A DNA stretch of 64,000 bases from Phoronis australis (lineage: Eukaryota; Phoronida; Phoronidae): positions 7,586 through 71,585 of the forward strand of contig NMRA01000080.1 in the NCBI GenBank assembly GCA_002633005.1. The letters are read 5' to 3'. Shown piece after piece: positions 10,398 through 22,300 of the stretch (position 1 is the first letter of the stretch; each line of letters starts with the position of its first letter). A program made the position numbers and the translations under genes. The notes under the pieces are model-generated. The model was not told where the DNA came from and made no database searches. It worked only from the letters and a program-made list of their open reading frames with translations.

Positions 10398-13300
10398 ATG
10401 ACCAGCGATGAAACAACAAAATCTAAAGATGCTACTATTGTTGGTGAGGACGTCAATCATGAAGTCTTTACGATCAGCCAAAAACATTGCTCAGCAATAT
10501 CTGACATTGTCTCACCTGCTAGCTACAGCACAGTAGAAGCGTTGGTATGTATTGCGTATGCTGTGCTCATCCGTTATGAAGGCGCCGATAAACCCCCCTC
10601 CATTGTCTTGGCGTTTGCTAGTCCTCTGCAGGATGAACAAGAATCTGACACCTCTTTGCAGAATTACGACAAAAATACTTCTGACGGCGAATATTCAACA
10701 GCTCTATTTCCTTGTGATGTCAATGGTCATATTTTGAACCTGCTTTTGTCTCAGCGTCTTGAGCTTGAAAAATGGCCTGTAGCGCTTTCTTATTTTAGGC
10801 GCAGCAGCCCAAACGTATACATGGCGTTCGATCTTCCGCGCGAGTTCAACCGAAGCAGCCAAAGTAAGCAGTCTGCAATTAAGATCAGCATGGTCCTTCA
10901 AATAAATGGGGATTATACATGTTCAGTGCATCAAAGCACAAGCTGCTGTAACAAACCGGTGACGAGATTTCAAGATCANNNNNNNNNNNNNNNNNNNNNN
11001 NNNNNNNNNNNNNNNNNNNNNNNNNNNNNNNNNNNNNNNNNNNNNNNNNNNNNNNNNNNNNNNNNNNNNNNNNNNNNNNNNNNNNNNNNNNNNNNNNNNN
11101 NNNNNNNNNNNNNNNNNNNNNNNNNNNNNNNNNNNNNNNNNNNNNNNNNNNNNNNNNNNNNNNNNNNNNNNNNNNNNNNNNNNNNNNNNNNNNNNNNNNN
11201 NNNNNNNNNNNNNNNNNNNNNNNNNNNNNNNNNNNNNNNNNNNNNNNNNNNNNNNNNNNNNNNNNNNNNNNNNNNNNNNNNNNNNNNNNNNNNNNNNNNN
11301 NNNNNNNNNNNNNNNNNNNNNNNNNNNNNNNNNNNNNNNNNNNNNNNNNNNNNNNNNNNNNNNNNNNNNNNNNNNNNNNNNNNNNNNNNNNNNNNNNNNN
11401 NNNNNNNNNNNNNNNNNNNNNNNNNNNNNNNNNNNNNNNNNNNNNNNNNNNNNGACCTACAACAGAAAATTGCTGTTCAACTTCCATCATATATGGTTCC
11501 AGCGTTTGTTGTATTCATGCATTCATTCCCCGTAACTGCTAATGGGAAAGTGGACCGCCGAGCGCTGTCTGAGGTAGACTTTGGTAAAAAAATCAACGAC
11601 AATACAGACTCTCCTCTGCTTGAAAAGAGCTCAGGAACGAAAATAGCATCGTTTACAGAAAGGGAATCTCTTCTTGCTGAAACATGGAGCAAAACATTTA
11701 ATGTAACGTTAGAAGAACTTTCACCTTCGTCATCTTTCTTTGAAATTGGCGGTGATTCCATTTCTGCTATGACTGTAGTCGCTGAGGTTCGGAAGAAAGG
11801 TTTTAGGATATCGGTGCAGCAGGTTTTGGGTAACCCTAGGCTTTGTCAACTTGCCATGATAGCAAAACCAGTCCGGAGTGTTCAAAATGGCGAGGTGCAA
11901 CATCACTTAACACCGTTTGTTCAACTTACTCCAGCCCAGATTTGGTTCTTTGTACAAGAGTTCAAAAACCCACATTTCTGGAACCAGTCGTTCCTTCTTC
12001 AACCAAAGAAACAAATTGAAGCATCCCAGCTGACTTCAGCCTTAACCAAACTGATTAGACAGCATGAAATGTTGAGGTGTACGTACACCCAAACATCTGA
12101 AGGTAAATGGATACAGAAAATAAAGGACACAAAGATGCCATTTCTCAGAACCAAAACATTAGAGAACTTGGACATGCTAAACGAAGAATTAGACAAGTTA
12201 AAATCGTCTCTTAATATACACGAAGGCCCTCTATTGGCAGCTGGTCTATTTAATGTCGGTAATGTGCAAAGAATCTTTTTAACAGTTCATCATCTGGTTG
12301 TTGACCTTGTTTCGTGGCGTATCATTCTCGAAGACCTTGAAAAAATGTATGAAGGACACCAAACTGAAATGCCAAGCATGTCATTTCAAAAGTGGTCTTT
12401 ACGCTTACGACAAATGGCTGAGCCCATTATGCGTGATGCATGGCCGAAAGAAACTGAAGCCATGCCACTACTGATAGATTTTGGAAGTAATTTAATTCCA
12501 ACATCTAGCTACAGAAAGGCAATTATTTCTGAGCTTGATCACAGCGTAACCGCTGCTTTGGTATCCTCTGCAAATTCTTCATTCAAAACTAATACTGCAG
12601 ACATTTTGCTTGCGTCTCTAATTCTTGCATACAACGAATCATTTGGGTTAAAGGATCTGCAAATTGACGTTGAAGCTCATGGTCGTGAGCCGGGGTGTGA
12701 CACAGATGACATTTCAAGAACTGTTGGTTGGTTCATGACAATGTTTCCGCTGAAGTTAGAAATCTGCCAGGGTTCTTCACGCGACACCACCATGGAAAAC
12801 ACGCTAAAATTGGTAAAAGAAAAATTAAGAAATATACCGAATCGCGGGATGCCTTTTTGGCTTTTGAAGTTTTTGAAGAACTCCGATGAGACAAAAGTTC
12901 AAAAATCAGACGTACTTTTCAATTACTATGGTCGATTCGATCAAATTCAAACCAAAAGTGCTTTGTGGGACCTTGCCGACGAGTATCCTTGTGGTGAGGA
13001 TGAGTTCAGTGCAGAAGAAAAGCTGACACATAAAGTGGTCGTTGAATGTAGTCTGAAAGAAGAAAAACTCCACATGAAGATGTTTTACTGCACTGATATC
13101 CACCGAAAGACGACTATAGAATCATGGATGGCGAAATGGAAAGAGAGTTTAACAAATCTTGTGTTACACTGCATAAGAGATGACGTCTTTGGATATACAC
13201 CGTCAGACTTTCCGTTACTGAAACTTTCACAGCACCATTTAGATGAGCTATTGTCAACAAGACTTGCACAATTGGACCTTGAAGCTGAACACGTTTCCGA

Positions 13301-16300
13301 CATGTATCCGTGCACGCCCATGCAAGAAGGCTTTTTATTTAGTCTTTTGAAAGATACTGCTGCTTATGTGATACAGAGGTCATGTACTATCAACGGCTCA
13401 GTCGACCAGCACAAGCTACAAGTGAGCGTTTATAAAGTGATTTTAAGACACGACATTTTGCGAACACGCTTTATTGCGGACAGATTAAATGGCTGCATGC
13501 AGATAGTACGGAAAACTTTCCAACCCCAGTGGACAATTGAGGACTGGTCTGATCTTGAAGAAAACGAACGTTCTAAAAAAGAGATGGAATTCTTACAACA
13601 TGATCGCTGTTCAGGTTTTAATTTCTCAGAGCCAATGCTAAGGTTTGCACTGTTCAGGAATTGCAAAGAAACGTACCGCTTCATTATTTCCTCTCACCAT
13701 AGTTTAGTGGACGGCCAAACGAGTTCATTGATTCTTCAGGAAATAATACTGGCCTACAATGACGCCGTACTGCCGGACTCACCCTCATTTAAGGAATACG
13801 TCAGAGAAATGATTGATTATAACACGACTTGCTACAAAGCTGAAGGTTTTTGGAGAGAAGAAATGTATCAACTACCTGACCGTGGCAACCTTCGTTTCTT
13901 GCCCCCAGAAAGTCCACAAACGGGGTATGCTGTTATTCACCACTCAACAATGTATGGAAAGGTGGGAGAAATTCAGAAGTATGCAGAGCACCATGAGGTT
14001 TCAGTTGCTACCATAATCTGTGCTTCTTGGGCTTACGTAATCAACAAATATTCTTGTGATCCAAACGACGTCATTTTTGGTTTTGTCGTGTCTGGACGTG
14101 GGACCTCTCATATTGAAAATGTTAACAGATTAGTTGGTGTAACCACAAACACTTTGCCATTCAGAGTGAAGATTCAAGACCAACACGTTCCCGAGTGGCT
14201 ACAATACATCCACGAAAAGTTAACAGCTATTCTTGAACAAGAAAAGTCGTCCATGTCAAATATACAAAAATTGTGTGGACTAACTCCAAACGACATACTT
14301 TTCGAAACTCTTGTATCTTACAATACAAGGAACAGAGAAATGGAGTCTTCCTTAAAATCAGCATCTTTCGATGTCTGCTATGTCTATGATCATGAATTCA
14401 CGGAATATCCTCTCGCACTAGACATTCTCAACAATGGTAATGCTATTGAAATCAAAGCAGTGTACGACAAAGATATTTTGGATGAGTCAGCAGTTGTGCA
14501 GATACTCAAACAACTAGAAAGAGCCATGTGGTGGATAGCAACAGCGTCAAACGAATCTCGCATAAGCGAGTTTGACATTGTGAGTCCTGAAGAACATTAT
14601 GTATTGAAAAACTTCAATCCAGTCGATAACTATGATCGACAACTGGGGCACTTCAAAGGTGTGCATCAAGTATTTGAAATGATGGTGGAACGCTGTCCCA
14701 AAGAGCATAAGGCACTGATCATGGACGATGCGTCATTAACCTACAGAGAACTCAACTCAAGTGCCAACGCTCTAGGTTTACGACTCCGATCTCTTGGCAT
14801 TTCACGTGACGAGAAGCTTGGACTTCTCATTGATCGAGGAATAACTATGGTTATCGGAATGCTGGGAATCTGGAAAGCTGGAGGAGCCTTTGTTCCTATT
14901 GATGCTGCCCAGCCATTGGACCGCGTGCAGTTCATATTGGAGGATTGTGGCTGCCAAATTGTTTTAAACTGCAGCTCCGTCGACATCAACTTATTACCAC
15001 AGAAACAAACGCATATTAGTTTAAATAGCCATACCCTTGCTACGTACAAAAATCAGAGTGTTTGTAATCTGGAATGTGTCAATGAAGCACGAGACCTTTC
15101 GTATATGGTTTATACTTCTGGTACAACTGGGCGACCAAAAGGCGCCATGGTTGAACATCGTGGCATAATTAATAGCTTGATGTATAAGCCTGGGGGGCTT
15201 CTTGATGTGACCCTTCAAACTAACGTTATGCAGAACTATGCCGTCGGATTCGACGCTGCTGTCTTGGAAGTGTGGACAACACTTTGTCATGGTGGGTGCC
15301 TTTTTATTCCTTCTGGCGATTTTACGAAGATGATGAAGATAGTCGATGCTGTTGGGAACACACCGTCTACTCTTGCTATTCTCGACCCCATTGATTATTC
15401 TAATTTGAATCTTGTTCTTGTGGCTGGTGAACCGTGTTCGTCAGCAATGGTGAAAGTCTGGGGCAAAAGTGTAGTTCTAGTAAATGGCTACGGACCGACA
15501 GAATGCAGCGTAATGTCTCACAATAGTCGACTGTTGCCAGATAAACGAGTTTCAGTTGGCAAGCCTGTGCCAAATACCAAAAGCTACGTTCTAGACAGCT
15601 ATCAGCGTCCTGTTCCACCTAATATGACAGGCGAACTTTATTTAGGCGGAGTTAACGTTGGACGAGGTTACCATAACAGACCGGATTTGACAGAAAACGC
15701 CTTTTTCGAAAACCCTTTTGATACTGGACGAATGTATAAAACTGGTGACTTGGCAAGATGGTTGGAAAACGGGGAAGTCCAAATCATTGGGCGAATTGAT
15801 CATCAAATCAAAATACGAGGCAAACGTGTAGAACTCGAAGAAATCAGGTCTGATATTGAATGTCTTCCGGGTGTAACACAAGCACACGTCCTTGTTCAAG
15901 ACAAACATTACATCGTTGCGTATGTCATGACTTCTGCTGCACTCAATCAATCCAATCTTCTTTCACATTTAAAGAAGAAACTTCCAGGTTTTATGGTACC
16001 GACGGCAGTATTTTTCATGGAAAGTTTTCCACTTACAGCAAACAAAAAGATTGACCAAAAATCTTTACCAAAATTTGAGCCCCAAACAACGCATTATAAG
16101 GGTGCAACTCCGTCTAATAATTTTGAAAAAATGATTCTCAACGGTTATAGAGAGGTTGTGGACCCAGGTTTTAACATGGAAGATGATTTCTTTGACTTTG
16201 GAGGGCACTCCCTTTCAGCAATACGCCTAAAATCGCTGCTTTCAGAAAATACAGGAATCGACATTTCCATGGTCGATGTTATGCAATTCACCACGCCGGC

Positions 16301-19300
16301 TGACCTTTCCGCAGAACTAAGCAACAGAATGCTGTTTCCAAAAAAGAAGCAACAAACGGCATTCATCATTCCAAAAACTTGTCCAATCGACGCCGAGAAG
16401 ATTATTTCGGCCAAAGCATCCTGTCGACAAGAACAAATGTGTTTATTGTATGAACTAATTCCAAGTAGTCCAGTGTACAATGTTACTGTAATCCTCGCAT
16501 GTCATGGATTATTAAAAGTGGATATTCTGACAAAAGCTCTTAGACACATAACGACAATGCATGCTTCGTTCCGCACCTCGTTTACGAGGTCTGCTGACAA
16601 TTCTTTTTATCAAACAATAACACCCGAAAAAGTCTACGATCTAGACTTCAGCTACTTTGACTACACAGGACAATCGGATAGTAGTCAACAGAAAGCACGT
16701 GAACTGCTGTATAAAGAAGCTGCAAAACCGTTCGAACTTTATTCTATTCCACTGGCCAGATTTGTACTGGTCAAACTATCAAACAAAGTTCATCATTTGG
16801 GAATATTTATGCACCACTCCGTCACTGACGGAGCCTCAATTAAGATAATTATTGAACAGTTGGGTGAATGCTATTCTTCGTTACTGAATAATTATCAGTT
16901 AACTATTCCGCCACAAAGATTAAACTACATCGATTACAGCAATTGGGAGAGGAAGCTACTAGATGGTGGCGAAATGGAGAGACAACTAGAGTTTTGGAAA
17001 AACAATTTAGAAAATGTTGCTACTATTATGGATTTACCGCGAGATCGTTCACGCCCCGCCATTCCATCCTATCGAGGCGCAACTGTCTTCTTTGATATTC
17101 CAGAGCTTGTTTCAGAAAAATTGATGAAATGTGCCCTTGAATGTGGGGCAACACTTTTCACATCTCTGGTATCTACGTTTGCATTACTCATTCGAGTGTA
17201 TTGTCAAGCTGACGACGTAGTTGTGGGTGCCTTCTTCTCTGGAAGGCACAACCCCGGTGTTGAAAGCCTAGTAGGTTACTTCGTGAACACTCTTCCTGTA
17301 AGAGTTCAGTTCGAGGAAAATACCACATTCAAATCCCTTTTGAAATATGTGAGGAATTTGATGCTTGACGTTCTTGATAACCAGGACGTTCCATTTCAGA
17401 AGATCCTAGAATGCTTGAATGTACCACGTGATACGTCTTATCACCCCATCATTCAAGCAGCAACTGTTCTTCAAGAAGGTTTTGCAAACATGCACTTTGG
17501 CGATGGACTTTCTATCGACGTTCAGACCTTCGAGCAATTCACTGCAAAGTTTGACTTGAACTTGGAGTTTGTGAGACAAGAGAGTGGAAAGTTGAGTGGC
17601 CATTTCGTATACAACACTGATATATTCAACCGTTCTACCATACACAGAATGAGCCAGACTTTGTTACACTTGTTTGAAGTGCTAACAACAAACCAAGACA
17701 CGCCTTTTAGCTCTTTAGACTTGCTACCACCATGTCAGTCAGCCCTTATTAAATCGTTTAACAGGACGGGAGATTTTTGCAAGCTTCGCATGCACCAGCA
17801 ATTTGAACAACAAGCAGAACTTGTACCAGACAGTATTGCAGTTGAAGAAATTGACAGGCACATAACGTACAGAAGCTTAAACGCAGCTTGTAACAAATTG
17901 GCACGGAAATTGCGTTCTTTTGGGATCGTTCCAGACGCCATAGTCGGCGCTGTTTTTGACAGAAACTTAGAATTCGTTGCTTCTGTCTTAGGAATTATGA
18001 AATCTGGCGGCGCAGTCCTTTCAATTGAAGCGACTGTTCCGAAAAGTCGTGTCGATTTGATGCTCGAGGACGCCGGTTGTAAAGTGGTTGTTACTACAAG
18101 CAAAGTAAAATCAACAGGAGTTCTCGATTCCTTTCAAGGGGAAATTGTGCTGGTTGATTTACAAAAGTATACTACACGCTATGAAAGTGATAAATTTGAT
18201 GAGAATGACTACGCCAATTTGGAAAACGTTTCTGATGCAAGACATCTGGCATATATTGTATACACGTCAGGAACAACAGGGAAACCCAAAGGGGTTATGA
18301 TTAATCATTGGGGCTGTGAGTGTCTGATTGCTCGATCATGCAAAGAGTACAGTATCACTCATGGAACAAGAGTAACTCACTTTTTCAACATAATGTTTGA
18401 TGTCGCTTATCAAGAGATGCTAATGACTTTAACCAGTGGAGCGACACTGGTCCAACGAGAAAAGAACTTTCTTAATACTTTGAAGAAAGTCGACGTAGCG
18501 TTGATGTCGCCATCTGTTCTGGCTTCTCTGGAACCTAGTGATTTTCCAAATATCAAAAGGGTGATAGTTGCCGGCGAAATACTCCCAGAGTCTGTAGTCA
18601 ATAAGTGGGAGAAACACGTAGAGCTCTACAACGAATATGGTCCGTCAGAAATAACGATTGTGTGTACTTGGGGGCTGACAAATGGAAACTCTAAAGTTAC
18701 TGTTGGAAAACCTATTACCAACTGCTCAGTGTACATTTTAGATAACAACTTAAGGCCAGTCCCCATCGGAGTGAAAGGTACAATGTACCTTGGCGGAACT
18801 GGGATTGCTAGAGGATATGTAAAGCGGCCGGATTTGACACAACAGAAATTCATCGACAACCCCTTTAGCGAGGGAAAACTTTACAATTCGGGTGATTTAG
18901 GTTCTTGGACTGAAAACGGAGAAATTATAGTAGCAGGTCGCAAAGATAGGCAAGTTAAATTAAGAGCTTTTCGTGTAGAACTCGATGAAGTCGAGCATGT
19001 TATGAGGATGCAGGATGGAATTTCAAACGCAGCATCTGTCGTGAAAAATGACGTTCTTGTGGGATACGTCACACCAGACATAGGAAGTGCTGGCGTTTTT
19101 CAACTGAAGAAAAATCTACAAGACAAACTCCCTCGCTATATGGTTCCATCAGTGATAGTTCCTTTGTCAGAATTTCCTATGTCAAGCTCAGAAAAGATTG
19201 ACTATAAAAGCTTGCCTGAACCCAGTGTTGGTGACATCGAGATACTGACTAAAAAAGAAGAAATTTTGATCGAAATATGGAGTGAGGTTCTACAAATCGA

Positions 19301-22300
19301 TCCATCAAAAATAAAGTCAAGCGACTCATTTTTTTTTCTGGGTGGTGATTCTATTTCTGCCATGAGAGTATTTTCTCAGGGAAGAAAACGCAGACTTCGT
19401 TTTACAGTACAACAAGTATTCCAGTCCAGGAGCCTGTCTCAGCTTGCACATTTAGCAAAGTTTGTCGGTGTTAAAAGATCTACAGTCAAGGAGAACAACA
19501 AGGAGATATCGGGCAATGTGCCCTTGACCCCTATTCAAGAATGGTTTGTCAACTTAAACCTTCATAATCGCAATTGCTTCAACCAGTCACTACTACTAAG
19601 ACCATTGCTGAACGTTAACCCAACAATCCTCCAAAATGCCATTCATGAACTTATCTCCCATCACGATATTTTGCGTGCTTCATTCACATTTAAAGAAGGT
19701 GGGAATGCAAATCAGGAAATCCAACCATGTGACAAAGCTCGAACGCCAAAGTTGATTCACAAGAAAATTGATGAAGACCGGCTGGACGATGAGCTTGGGA
19801 AACTTCAAAATTCATTGGATTTAACATCTGGTCCCCTTCTGGCGATTGGTCTATTCGACATTGTTGGCCAGCGGCAGTATCTGTTCATAACTATCCATCA
19901 CTTGGCTGTGGACCTTGTTTCTTGGCAAATCATTCTGGAAGATCTCGAAACACTATGTCGCGGAAGCTCCCTGCAACCAAAAACTTCTTCATTCAAAGAA
20001 TGGTCAGAGCTTCTGATTTCCGACTATACTCCAAGCCTCAATGCAGATGATTGGCCATCATTGGAACAAAGCAGTCCTTTAAAAACCGATTTTTCGAAAA
20101 GCATGGAAAGCATCGAAAGCGCAAGTCGGGTGCTTGAATCAATAGAGCTAGACAAAAATACAACAAACAAATTACTGAGTCTTAGAGGGACTCATGGGAA
20201 CGATAGCCCTTCGATTAACGACGTTCTTTTGACTGCTTTAATTGTTGCTTACTATGAGTGGACCGGGGAAACATCGTTGACTGTTGAACAAGAATGGCAC
20301 GGGAGAGAACCTTGGACTGACAAACTCGATCTTTCTCGAACTGTCGGTTGGTTCACTGCTATGTTTCCTGTCACATTGGCTTTGAAAAATCGTACAGACA
20401 ACTTACTGGAACACCTTGAAGAAATAAAACGACGACTTCAAAGAATTCCTAATAACGGTATGCCGTACGGCGCTATGAGGTACTTGAAAAAGGACAATGA
20501 TCCAAAGTTTAACCAACACAGTGACGTTGTGTTCAATTACCACGGGAGTGCCACGATGTTCTCTAAGGAGAATAGCCTGTGGGATGTCTGCACAAACGGC
20601 AATTACACTTACAACAACCAGTGCAAGTACGAAAAGATCACTCACATGTTGGCTATTGAGTGTTATATTTCTCATGGACGCCTTCAAGCCGTCTTCATTT
20701 TTAGCAAAGACCTTCACAAGACTAAAACCATTCAATCATTGGCACAATCCTGGAAGAAAGTAACAGAAAATATCTTGGAGTCACTTCAGCTTAGCTGCAA
20801 AATTTCTGATATGCCTTCGAAAACTCATGATAACAAAGTGAAGACAATGGAAGATGCATTGAAAGTAGCGCATATCAGTTTGGACGACGTGGAAGATATT
20901 TACGCGTGTACACCTCTGCAAGAAGGGTTGATATTTTCTTTACTTCAAGACAAGTCGTCCTATTTAGTGCAGTTATGTTTAAACATAACAGGAAGGCTTG
21001 ATGTTGAAAGATTCAAATATGCCTGGAGTGTCGTTATTAAACGTCACACAGCTTTGCGAACGAGCTTTATTATTGATTCCGGAAGCCATTCTTTGATTCA
21101 AATAGTAAGACGCCAGTCTGATCCTCAATGGGAAGTGGGATCCTGGATTGATTCTGAAGAAACGGAGAGTGGTTTTGTAAAGTTAGACAGGACGAAGGGA
21201 TTCAGTGCAAACGGAATTCTAATTAGATTTGCTTTAATGAAAACAAGCGAGTTCAGTCACAAGTTTATTTGGACCTTCCATCATTCAGTTGTTGATGGAT
21301 GGTCTTCTCCGCTCGTCCTCAGAGACGTTTTGAAAGTTTATCACGCTCACGATCTTCCACCCGCCCCTTCGTTTCGTTTTTTTGTGGAAAATTGCAAATC
21401 CCGTGACATATCCGCTGCACAAACTTTCTGGTCACAGTACTTGTCAAATCTGAAACCAATGCGAATCTTGACGTTGTCGACAATTCAGGGATCCTCTGAA
21501 TGTGACACCAAGCAGGTGTTGCGTACATTTTCTACAAAGCTGGAAGATCTGAAGAAATTTGCAAGGGAAAACAGTTTAACGACGACCTCTGTTATGTATG
21601 GGGCGTGGGCATTAGTTTTGGATCGGTATTGCAGTAGCCATAGGAGAGACGTAGTCGTGGCCGTTGTCGTCGCATCGCGAAGTGCCGACATTGAAGGAGT
21701 CGAAGACGTAGTTGGTCTACTGCTCAACACCTTGCCACTTCGCATAACTTTGCCTTCTGACGAAAGAGTAACTTTTATAGAATGGCTAAAGACCATCCAC
21801 GAAAATCAAGCTGCAATAATGGCTTATGATTATAGCAATTTAGCTGACATACGGAAATGGAGCGGTCTTCCAAGAAATCAGAATCTGCTTGATACTCTGG
21901 TTACATACGAAAATTACCCAGCGTTTGAAAACTTCAAAGACCAAGAAATCGAATTTTCTGCAATCCATGGATATGAAGACATTGATTTGCCTTTGGGAGT
22001 TCTTTTCGGTGATGACGGCGAATATCTCATGGCTAAGTTTATGTACGAAGCAAATAGTGTCAGCAATGAATTAGCCCACCAGATGTTGGCTCACTTGAAC
22101 AATCTTTTAGATGAGATACTCCTTTCTGATAGCTCAAAACCAGTGATTCATGCCGAAATTGACACTAAACATGCCAGTGTCGGAAGTGCACTAACTGACG
22201 ACGTCACATACTCGCTCTGCATTAAAGATCAACGTGGTCGATCTTGTCCAAACGGTGTTATCGGGAAGTTGTATATACAAATCAACAAGGGTGATGACGT

